Source: Dehalococcoidia bacterium (lineage in GTDB: Bacteria > Chloroflexota > Dehalococcoidia > UBA3495). From it: a stretch of DNA of 12,630 bases. The notes under the pieces are model-generated. The model ran no database searches, was not told the DNA's origin, and worked only from the letters and a program-made list of their open reading frames with translations. Made by a program: the position numbers and the translations under genes. This document shows positions 1-5,918 of this stretch, in pieces. Location: NCBI GenBank assembly GCA_028822675.1, contig JAPKDE010000051.1, positions 1 to 12,630 on the forward strand, read 5' to 3'. Within the stretch, counting starts at the first letter, position 1. The number at the start of each line of letters is the position of its first letter.

Positions 1-15
1 CACGCCAACCAATTC

Positions 16-110
16 CGTCTTTCCCGCGAAGGCGGGAAACCAGAACACCCCGGCCTAAAGTGGCTTGGACGTCGCAAACAATCTGGATTCCCGCCTACGC
101 TGGAAAGACG
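16..110. repeat. Inverted-repeat element with 29-bp arms (MITE/REP-like)
   Basis: The left arm (16-44) and right arm (82-110) are reverse complements over 29 bases with three mismatches. They share the core CGTCTTTCC.GCG.AGGCGGGAA.CCAGA, where dots mark mismatches. The left arm also contains its own small hairpin, TTCCCGC/GCGGGAA. The 37-nt middle carries no ORF. Paired arms with GC-rich internal palindromes and no coding capacity are typical of dispersed, non-autonomous repeat elements. Whether copies exist elsewhere cannot be seen in one window. Confidence 0.6.
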
Positions 111-128
111 TGTCGAAGACGGTTCATT

Positions 129-155
129 CCTGGCTAATTAAGCGCATTAGCCAGG
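129..155 (-). terminator. Perfect 10-bp hairpin 3' of SDR 1 (possible terminator)
   Basis: CCTGGCTAAT (129-138) and ATTAGCCAGG (146-155) are perfect reverse complements around a 7-nt loop. The hairpin lies about 32 nt past the minus-strand stop codon of the SDR at 187-939, where a transcription end is expected. No T-run follows on the minus strand, so it is not a canonical intrinsic terminator. It could instead stabilise the 3' end of the mRNA or bind a dimeric regulator. Confidence 0.4.
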
Positions 156-186
156 TTCACCATGAGCGGGGGTGCTAGAGCCTGAC

Positions 187-939
187 CTACTGCGCTGTCC
201 AGCCGCCATCAATGACCAGTTCGCTGCCAGTAACGAAAGATGACTCGTCAGACGCCAAATACAGCACTCCGTAAGCCACATCTGCAGACTCGCCGTACCG
301 GCCCAGTGGTATGCGCGAGATCATCATCTTCTGCACCTCCGCATCGGAACGCCTCGCCTCAGTCATGGGTGTGACAACCGGGCCTGGATGCACTGAGTTG
401 GCGCGGATACCTTCAGCCGCATACTGGATGGCAGTGGACTTAGTAAAGATACGGACTGCGCCCTTGGACGCCTGGTACTGGGGGCTGCTTTCCCCCATAC
501 CCACCAGCCCCAACTGGGACGAGATATTGATGATGGAACCACCGCCGGCCTTCCGCATCTCGGGTATGGCGGCGCGAGTGCCCAAAAACACACCCTTGGC
601 GTTGATGTCCATGACCCGGTCCCAATCCTCCACTGAGGTCTCTTCAATGCTTCCCCGGGCGCTGACACCGGCGTTATTCACCAACACATCCAGCTTGCCG
701 TAGCGAGAGACCGCTTCTTGCACTGCAGCCGCCCAATCGGCCTCGCTAGTCACGTCCAGACGCACAAAGGCTGCATCTCCTCCCCCCTCGGAGATTTTCT
801 CAACCAGGGCCCGGCCCTCATCTTCGCGAACATCCCCAACCACAACCTTGGCGCCTTCCTGGACGAATAACTCTGCTTCATAGGCGCCCATCCCCCGGCT
901 ACCGCCGCTGATGAGTGCTACTTTTCCTTTTAGACGCAT
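187..939 (-). CDS. SDR family NAD(P)-dependent oxidoreductase (FabG / 3-alpha,20-beta-HSD-like)
   Basis: A 250-residue classical short-chain dehydrogenase/reductase that interconverts an alcohol and a ketone with a nicotinamide cofactor, in the cytoplasm. Visible hallmarks are the Rossmann glycine motif SGGSRGMG (11-18), an acidic Asp36 after the second beta strand (which favours NAD(H) over NADP(H)), NNAG (88-91), and the catalytic tetrad Asn113, Ser141, Tyr155, Lys159 in YQASK. It ends with the usual SELVIDGGW segment. The frame stays open 24 codons upstream, but I start at the ATG at 939: AAAGGAG sits seven bases before it, and MRLKGKVALISGG is the normal family N-terminus. The look is closest to 3-alpha(20-beta)-hydroxysteroid or cyclic-alcohol dehydrogenases. 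The substrate cannot be assigned from sequence. It is separated from the upstream SDR by 229 bp of repeat-rich DNA, so co-transcription is uncertain. Confidence 0.93.
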   Translation of the reverse strand: MRLKGKVALISGGSRGMGAYEAELFVQEGAKVVVGDVREDEGRALVEKISEGGGDAAFVRLDVTSEADWAAAVQEAVSRYGKLDVLVNNAGVSARGSIEETSVEDWDRVMDINAKGVFLGTRAAIPEMRKAGGGSIINISSQLGLVGMGESSPQYQASKGAVRIFTKSTAIQYAAEGIRANSVHPGPVVTPMTEARRSDAEVQKMMISRIPLGRYGESADVAYGVLYLASDESSFVTGSELVIDGGWTAQ

Positions 940-1010
940 GGTGTGGCTCCTTTGTTGGTTGTTGATGTTGTTTGGGTGGTTGGCCTGGATGAAATTGTTG
1001 GAGGCGAGCA
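940..1010 (-). promoter_or_regulatory. A/C-rich leader and ribosome binding site of SDR 1
   Basis: Read on the minus strand, the ~60 nt before the ATG at 939 are almost G-free and rich in CAA/AAC triplets (for example AACATCAACAACCAAC), ending in AAAGGAG. Such unstructured A/C-rich leaders keep a ribosome binding site accessible. The segment is open in the SDR frame, but its composition is unlike the gene, which supports reading it as untranslated leader. Confidence 0.45.
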
Positions 1011-1023
1011 TTTCACCCCCATC

Positions 1024-1056
1024 TCCGACTCCGTCGAGAGTCTCGACTTCGTCGGA
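1024..1056. repeat. 33-bp interrupted palindrome
   Basis: Outer arms TCCGAC (1024-1029) / GTCGGA (1051-1056) and inner arms GTCGAGA (1033-1039) / TCTCGAC (1041-1047) are each perfectly complementary. They are separated by matching 3-nt internal loops (TCC and TTC) around a single central G. It abuts the next inverted repeat directly and lies in the gap between the two SDR genes. It could fold as RNA on either strand or bind a dimeric protein. Confidence 0.5.
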
Positions 1057-1147
1057 CCCAACCTTCCCCCTAAAGGGAGAAGGAGCTTTTGGTTCCTACC
1101 ATTGTGCGGGAATTAGCTCCCTCTCCCGCGTCGGGAGAGGGTTGGGG
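1057..1147. repeat. Inverted repeat with ~31-bp arms and an inner GC hairpin
   Basis: The left arm (1057-1087) and right arm (1115-1146) are imperfect reverse complements sharing CCCAACC.TC.CCC and GGGAGA.GGAGCT. The right arm holds a perfect 10-bp hairpin, CCCTCTCCCG/CGGGAGAGGG, with a 3-nt loop (1119-1141). Motifs of the type CCCTCACCCCAACCCTCTCCC are common in dispersed bacterial repeats. No T-run makes it a normal terminator, but transcripts leaving the SDR at 1169-1987 would pass through this structure. Confidence 0.55.
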
Positions 1148-1168
1148 TGAGGGCACCGTGCTCTCAGA

Positions 1169-1987
1169 CTAATACCGTGTCTGCTGATTCATGGGCGTGT
1201 AGGTGCCGGGGTGAACTGAGCTTAGGCCGGCGTCCACGGGCAGGCAGATTCCAGTGATCCAGCGTGCTTCTTCGCTGGCCAAGAATAGCGCGGCATAACC
1301 AACGTCCCAGGCGGTGCCTTCCGATTTCAACGGCGCAGCATCCGAACGGAACTGGCGCAGATCGTCGTTCATCCTAGGAGCCACCATCGGGGTGTAGACC
1401 AGACCAGGGGCAATGACATTGACCCTGATGTTGTCGGCAGCGTGGTCGGCGGCCATCGAGAACGTCAGCCCGATGACTCCGGCTTTGGACGCGCTGTACG
1501 GCGTGCTGCTATGGGCCCTGAGTCCGGCGATGGATGCGATGTTGACGATCGCTCCGCCTCCGCCACTGGCGATGATGTGGGGAATGGTAGCCTTGCTAGC
1601 CAACATGATGGTCTTCAGGTTGACGGCCATCACCTTGTCCCAGTCCTCTTCACTGACCTCAACCACGGTCCCGCGCTGGGAGATACCAACGTTGTTGTCC
1701 AGTATGTCTATACGGCCGTATAGCTCCATGGCGGTGGCGGCCATGCGCTCGCAGTCTTCAAGGCTGGTCATGTCACCCCGGAGAGTGGACGCAACACCAC
1801 CCTCTTTCTGGATGATTTCTAGGGTCTCCCGCGCCCGGTCTTCCTGGAAATCCACCAATAGGACCTTGGCCCCCTCCCTGGCGAACAGGATGGACGCGGC
1901 TTTGCCGTTGCCCACTCCTTCGCCGCTGGATCCCGCGCCGGTCACGATTGCCACTTTGCCTTCTAGCCTGAGGGGTCGGTCTGCCAT
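1169..1987 (-). CDS. SDR family oxidoreductase with enlarged glycine-rich loop
   Basis: A 272-residue short-chain dehydrogenase/reductase. Instead of the usual TGxxxGxG it has TGAGSSGEGVGNG (16-28), an insertion of several residues in the cofactor loop. It has NNVG (98-101) where most SDRs have NNAG. Asp46 ends the second beta strand and suggests NAD(H). The catalytic set Asn123, Ser152, Tyr164, Lys168 (YSASK) is intact, so an active oxidoreductase is expected. The C-terminus runs about 15 residues past the usual VDAG motif into a polar tail (HPGTYTPMNQQ). The ATG at 1987 is preceded by AGAGGTG at a normal distance. It is transcribed away from the NYN-LOTUS gene and toward the other SDR. The substrate is unknown; the enlarged loop points to a distinct SDR subgroup, not to FabG. 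Confidence 0.93.
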   Translation of the reverse strand: MADRPLRLEGKVAIVTGAGSSGEGVGNGKAASILFAREGAKVLLVDFQEDRARETLEIIQKEGGVASTLRGDMTSLEDCERMAATAMELYGRIDILDNNVGISQRGTVVEVSEEDWDKVMAVNLKTIMLASKATIPHIIASGGGGAIVNIASIAGLRAHSSTPYSASKAGVIGLTFSMAADHAADNIRVNVIAPGLVYTPMVAPRMNDDLRQFRSDAAPLKSEGTAWDVGYAALFLASEEARWITGICLPVDAGLSSVHPGTYTPMNQQTRY

Positions 1988-2080
1988 TGGTACACCTCTG
2001 AATCAAATGCTGGTTAAATTTATTGGCCAAGAGCCTGGCCCATTTTACACCGGGTTCGATTTTAAGAAACCCGCCTTCAC

Positions 2081-2100
2081 TGACTCACGCTGACTCGCGC
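2081..2100. repeat. Two tandem decamers in a divergent intergenic region
   Basis: TGACTCACGC (2081-2090) is followed at once by TGACTCGCGC (2091-2100), differing at one base. The 10-bp phase is about one helical turn. The pair lies about 95 bp upstream of the SDR at 1169-1987 and about 160 bp upstream of the NYN-LOTUS start, between two divergent genes. That is where an operator would sit. With only two copies, chance is possible. Confidence 0.3.
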
Positions 2101-2176
2101 TGTTTTATGATTTTGGTGACCCAGGCATTGCAGCCAGGCTAAAGTCGTCGTTTAACTCCAGGCCAGTCGTGATTTC

Positions 2177-2205
2177 TTGACTCCACCTTGGTGGCACTCT
2201 AAACT
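2177..2205 (+). promoter_or_regulatory. Predicted sigma-70-like promoter for the NYN-LOTUS gene
   Basis: TTGACT (2177-2182, five of six to consensus) is spaced exactly 17 nt from TAAACT (2200-2205, four of six). Transcription would start near 2212, leaving a leader of about 45 nt before the ATG at 2259. No strong Shine-Dalgarno sequence lies before that ATG. The match is by eye only. Confidence 0.42.
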
Positions 2206-2258
2206 GATAGGTGCACACTTGAGTGAGCCTAAAATAGGCCACCGGGACGTATTACTGC

Positions 2259-4190
2259 ATGCAGAACAACCCCAACCATGGCTCGGACCTAGCCTTATTC
2301 ATCGACTGGGAAAACTTCAAAATTAGCCTGGCCGTAGGCAATCGCACCCCAAATATTTCCGCTCTTAAAGAAGAAATTTCAAACCACGGTCGCGTAGTGA
2401 TCGCCAAGGCCTACGCAGACTGGGTTACAAGAGCACCGGAACTCCGGGGTGCCAGTCAATTTTTGAATGACCCTCCTTCCCTTTATGCCGCCGGTATTGA
2501 ACCGGTATTTGTGCCTACCAGGGCCCCTTCCCCGGGCGCGATGAATGCCAACGGCATGCGCACCGGTCGCATCAAGAACAGCGTCGACGTCAAGATGACC
2601 GCCGACTGTATTGAAGTTGCCCATACCTATCCAAACATCGGCACTTACGTGTTGGTATCTGGAGACTCAGACTTCATTCACGTGGTCAACGCCCTGAGGA
2701 CCATGGGCAAACACGTGATGGTGGTCGGTGTTTCTTGGAGCACCTCACGCCGCCTGGCCGACCAGGTAGATGGACTCATTCTCTATGACGTAGACGTTGA
2801 TCCGCCTCCGTCCTCAGAGCCGATCACCCCCAGCGCACCGGCAGCAGATGTACCGCCGCCCAGCCCGTCTGGTGGCGACCTCCCAGACATCATCAATGCC
2901 ATTGAAGGGATAATTCGGGACGAGCGAAAAGCCGGCGGCAACCCGCTTTTGACCTCGATAAAGCAACGCCTGGTGCGTCGCTTCCCCGAATTTGACGAAA
3001 AGAAGTTGGGCTACACCGGCTTCAAACGCCTGATGGCCCGAGTGGCCCAAAACGGCAACATCCGTCTGATCACTGCCGGTCTGGTTGACTGGGCAATCAT
3101 GTCCGACGAAGAAATCCCAGATGGCGCCACAGAAGCTACTTTCTCTGGTGGTGGCTCCAATTCCCGGCAGGGACGCCGTCGTGGTCGTCTCCCTCGCTCC
3201 AGGCAGCAAGATGACAGACCCACGCAAGAACCCGTCGGCTCTGAGATTGATGACACGTCAATCGTCGAAGACACAGAGAATGACTACGAATCGGTTGCAG
3301 AACCGGAACCTGTCTCCGAAAATCAGACCAATGGTTGGCAAGACCGGAACGACCGACCTGAGCCGTCGTACCAATACAACGGCGGCCGGGACCGGGAAGA
3401 AGATTCGGTAGAACAACCGGAAGAACAATCAACAGAACAGCCAGAAGAAACTTTTGACTCTGGTGACCCCGTTTCTCCTTTCGGTGATAACCAGGACTTG
3501 GCCAAGGCGCTTCAGGAAGCAATCGACAACCTGGATATGCCCAAGGAACCGGACGACGGCCTGCTGGCAGACCGCGTCTCTGACCTGATTTTCATGGCCA
3601 ACACCCTGGAGAATCAGGAAGGCATCAGCCACGTGGCTTTCAACTTCCTAGTCTCCGAGATTTGCGATGCATTGGGGCAAGGACTTGAAGCCGGGCACGC
3701 CGATATCACCCAACGTTGGGGCAAGGCCAGTTCCCGCACCTACGTGAGCAAGATTCTGCGCAGCCTCAGTGACGGCGAGTTCTTCCTGAAGGGCAACCAT
3801 AGCTGGCGCGATGAGACCTCCGGTCAAAATCGCCGTCGCCGCACCTTCAACCTGAACCATGAACACCCGTTGGTGCAGCAGGCCATCGCCGTCCGATCGG
3901 GCGACATGGACGATGCTGTCAGCCAAGAAAGTTCAAACGACTCTGACCAGAACGACCCGCCGCAAAATCCACCGCGAAATCCAAATGACTTCGCCAGCTC
4001 TGTTGCTGCCGACTATGCAGATCCCAGCGACAACAGGGAAGGTGAAGAAAGCAGCGGTCAACCTGGGAATGAAAATTTGCCTTTATTCACGGACGAAGAA
4101 GACGACGACTATGAGTCTGGTAAATCGGCGGCCGAAGCTCGGGCCGAAACCGGATTCATATCCAGGCTCTTCCGACCCCGTAGAAACTAA
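2259..4190 (+). CDS. NYN-domain (PIN-like) RNase with LOTUS/OST-HTH domain
   Basis: A 643-residue cytoplasmic protein, probably an RNA-binding or RNA-cleaving factor. Residues 10-180 form a NYN/DUF88 (LabA-like) PIN-fold domain with the acidic metal-binding residues in place: Asp16 and Asn19 in FIDWEN, Asp110 in SVDVK, Asp116, and Asp136/Asp138 in SGDSDF. A Pro-rich linker (182-205) leads to residues 207-275, which read as a LOTUS/OST-HTH RNA-binding domain (helices around IINAIEGII and TSIKQRLVRRF, then GFKRLMARV and a strand NIRLI). Residues ~285-412 are acidic, Gln/Glu/Asn-rich and almost certainly disordered. Residues ~413-545 form a second folded region ending in a likely winged helix (RTYVSKILRSLSDGEFF, then RRRTFNL). 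Another disordered stretch precedes the basic tail FISRLFRPRR. NYN plus LOTUS recalls animal MARF1 and bacterial LabA-type proteins. The ATG has only a weak ribosome binding site. It is a single-gene unit closed by a terminator. Nuclease activity is inferred from conserved acidic residues. Confidence 0.88.
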   Translation: MQNNPNHGSDLALFIDWENFKISLAVGNRTPNISALKEEISNHGRVVIAKAYADWVTRAPELRGASQFLNDPPSLYAAGIEPVFVPTRAPSPGAMNANGMRTGRIKNSVDVKMTADCIEVAHTYPNIGTYVLVSGDSDFIHVVNALRTMGKHVMVVGVSWSTSRRLADQVDGLILYDVDVDPPPSSEPITPSAPAADVPPPSPSGGDLPDIINAIEGIIRDERKAGGNPLLTSIKQRLVRRFPEFDEKKLGYTGFKRLMARVAQNGNIRLITAGLVDWAIMSDEEIPDGATEATFSGGGSNSRQGRRRGRLPRSRQQDDRPTQEPVGSEIDDTSIVEDTENDYESVAEPEPVSENQTNGWQDRNDRPEPSYQYNGGRDREEDSVEQPEEQSTEQPEETFDSGDPVSPFGDNQDLAKALQEAIDNLDMPKEPDDGLLADRVSDLIFMANTLENQEGISHVAFNFLVSEICDALGQGLEAGHADITQRWGKASSRTYVSKILRSLSDGEFFLKGNHSWRDETSGQNRRRRTFNLNHEHPLVQQAIAVRSGDMDDAVSQESSNDSDQNDPPQNPPRNPNDFASSVAADYADPSDNREGEESSGQPGNENLPLFTDEEDDDYESGKSAAEARAETGFISRLFRPRRN

Positions 4191-4212
4191 CCCGGTATAA
4201 CCAGGCAAACTA

Positions 4213-4244
4213 AAAAAGCCCCTCGATAAACCGGGGGGCTTTTT
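4213..4244 (+). terminator. Strong intrinsic terminator, likely bidirectional
   Basis: AAAAAGCCCCTCG pairs with CCGGGGGGCTTTTT (one G-U pair) around a 6-nt loop, giving a stem of about 13 bp followed by T-tracts. It lies 22 nt after the NYN-LOTUS stop. On the minus strand the same stem ends in TTTTTT, so it can also end the opposing transcript that carries the small membrane protein, whose stop lies at 4247-4249. Confidence 0.88.
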
Positions 4245-4246
4245 GT

Positions 4247-4582
4247 TTAGTTTGCCACTCGCCTAGGCGCTCGGTGCCATGGCCAAAGGGCCGGAATCAT
4301 AGAAACCAGGAGCGGCCCTAAGAATATGGAAAACGTGACCAGAGGTATCGACCCCACAAACAATATCAGCCACCCTATTGCTCGTGCCCACCACGGTAGA
4401 GAATAATCCCAGACCGACGTGCCCCAAGCAAAGATAGACAAAGCAGAAAGCTCTACGACCAAAACCACAGGCCCAAGTACCTTGTTCCAGCCCACTGTGT
4501 TGCCCAAGATCATCAAACGACGAATCAATGTAAATCGCCAAAATCGATACCAACACAATGCAATAAAGGCCGCAAGCAACAA
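4247..4582 (-). CDS. Small hypothetical membrane protein
   Basis: About 111 residues, very hydrophobic and tryptophan-rich. Three probable membrane helices can be seen: an N-terminal stretch around LLAAFIALCWY, one around VLGPVVLVVELSALSIFAW, and a long C-terminal one around IGWLILFVGSIPLVTFSIFLG. Basic residues sit between the first two (RFWRFTLIRR) and at the C-terminus (HRAPRR), a normal positive-inside pattern. The start is probably the TTG at 4582, eight bases after AGGGG. A perfect TATAAT lies at 4602-4597 without a clear -35. The gene lies 68 nt downstream of the glycosidase on the same strand, and its stop touches the bidirectional terminator. I do not recognise a family. An overlapping frame (4263-4619) is also open but has a poorer composition. 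Confidence 0.5.
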   Translation of the reverse strand: MLLAAFIALCWYRFWRFTLIRRLMILGNTVGWNKVLGPVVLVVELSALSIFAWGTSVWDYSLPWWARAIGWLILFVGSIPLVTFSIFLGPLLVSMIPALWPWHRAPRRVAN

Positions 4583-4650
4583 AACACCAACCCCTGATTA
4601 TAGACTGTGTTCTAATCAAACCTGGCCTCTTTCCCTAGGTGATTAACTAA

Positions 4651-5880
4651 TTACATATCCAATATCAACGTAGACCAACCAAAGTCCTGTGCGCCCAGGC
4701 CCTCTGCGGTGTAAGGGTGGTAATACTCCCTGAAGCCTGATTTTTCGATGCACTCAAGGCTCTTGGCGACAATGGTGTCGGCCAACTCATGGTATCCGTG
4801 GTTGCGTAGTGCGTGGGATAAAAACCAGTTGGTATTGATCCAAGAAGGGCCGCGCCAGATGAATCCCCTGGGGTTGCCGGGCATGAACTTAGGGTCTGAT
4901 GCCGGTACCGACGGCAGCGGGTACGGCGTCCAAAAATGATCCGGTGACGCCAACCAATCGTTGACCAGCCGCTCCACAATCGGCCTGGGAAGATCATCAA
5001 GTATTAACGGCATCAACGAACTGATTGTCACAACGCGCACCGGTTTTTCAGCTACGCCGGACAGGTCAAAGAACGCCCCAGCCTCCTCGTCCCAGCATTT
5101 CTCCAGGAGTGCGTCTCTGGTCCGGTCGGCTTCTCGGTTGAACTCGGCAGCATCCGGAGAATCACCAAGCAATCGCGCCAAGGACCGCATCCCCATGGCA
5201 TAAATCGAGTTAACCAGCACATCTTCAACATGGAACAAATCAGCGGCAAGGATCTTCTGGTCGTCGCCCCGCAAAGGCTCGTAGGCCTGGTAAATCTCTT
5301 TGAGGGCGGCGATGAATCCCTGATTGGAGAGCTCCGTCAGCCCCAAGGCTTCATCGTATTTAGGTGAGCAGTCAGTCCCCGCTTCCTCTGGCTGAATCAC
5401 CGCAATCAGGCCATCGTTATCCGGGTCTCGGGTGTCTCTGAGCCAACGATAGAAATTAACCAACACTGGTAGCGCCGCCGCCCTAAACGTCTCGTCACCC
5501 GTCGCCAGGTAAACCCGTTCCACCGCATAGGCGATGATTGGCGGCTGCATGGTGGAACTGTAGTGCGGATCGGTCTGGCCGACGATATTTCGGCTCAGAA
5601 AATCCGGCTGTTTCTCTATCTCCCAGAAGATGATATGAGGCATGAAGCCGTTGGGCAGAGCTCCACTCATCAGTGTTCTGAGTTCAGCCTTGGCTTGCTC
5701 CGGGTCCAGGTGAAGTAGGGCAATGGCATGGAAGCACGAGTCCCAGAACCATTGAAACGGGTAGCCCGTCAATGAAGGGCAGACAAAGCTATATTTCTGG
5801 CCGTTCCAGTCGGCTACACCTTGGCGTAGGTTGGTGAGCAGTATCTGGCGCGCGCCGGCTTCAAGTGCCTGTCTGTCCAC
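4651..5880 (-). CDS. GH63-like (alpha/alpha)6 glycoside hydrolase (mannosyl-/glucosylglycerate hydrolase type)
   Basis: A 409-residue protein without a signal peptide, so probably cytoplasmic. It has the pattern of the GH63/trehalase-like (alpha/alpha)6 barrel clan: an aromatic QWFWDSCFHA (43-52), GQTDPH (101-106), GTDCSPKYDE (168-177), RGFIWRGPSWINTNW late in the chain, and FREYYHPYTAEGLGAQDFGWS near the end. By family analogy Asp170 is the general acid and Glu385 (FREYY) the base, as in the compact mannosylglycerate and glucosylglycerate hydrolases of about 420-450 residues. The start is GTG at 5880 with GGGGAG six bases before it. It follows the GT4 glycosyltransferase by 38 nt, so both probably act on the same or a related glycoside. 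Possible substrates are a glycosylglycerate compatible solute, trehalose-like sugars or an oligosaccharide. Clan assignment is firm; substrate is inference. Confidence 0.85.
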   Translation of the reverse strand: MDRQALEAGARQILLTNLRQGVADWNGQKYSFVCPSLTGYPFQWFWDSCFHAIALLHLDPEQAKAELRTLMSGALPNGFMPHIIFWEIEKQPDFLSRNIVGQTDPHYSSTMQPPIIAYAVERVYLATGDETFRAAALPVLVNFYRWLRDTRDPDNDGLIAVIQPEEAGTDCSPKYDEALGLTELSNQGFIAALKEIYQAYEPLRGDDQKILAADLFHVEDVLVNSIYAMGMRSLARLLGDSPDAAEFNREADRTRDALLEKCWDEEAGAFFDLSGVAEKPVRVVTISSLMPLILDDLPRPIVERLVNDWLASPDHFWTPYPLPSVPASDPKFMPGNPRGFIWRGPSWINTNWFLSHALRNHGYHELADTIVAKSLECIEKSGFREYYHPYTAEGLGAQDFGWSTLILDM

Positions 5881-5918
5881 GTATTACTCCCCTTGAGCCC
5901 GGCAGCCAAACTGGGAGG

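Noticed and set aside
940..1011. 24-residue N-terminal extension of SDR 1
   Set aside because: Asn-rich and unlike SDR N-termini, while AAAGGAG stands right before the internal ATG at 939.
1413..2093. 226-codon plus-strand open frame
   Set aside because: It lies antisense to the SDR at 1169-1987, which has all SDR motifs. The plus-strand product has no recognisable domain and a composition expected of an antisense frame.
4263..4619. 118-codon minus-strand frame overlapping the small membrane protein
   Set aside because: It has an ATG, but its Cys/Gly-rich sequence lacks a consistent helix pattern. The overlapping frame at 4247-4582 gives three clean membrane helices. Some doubt remains.
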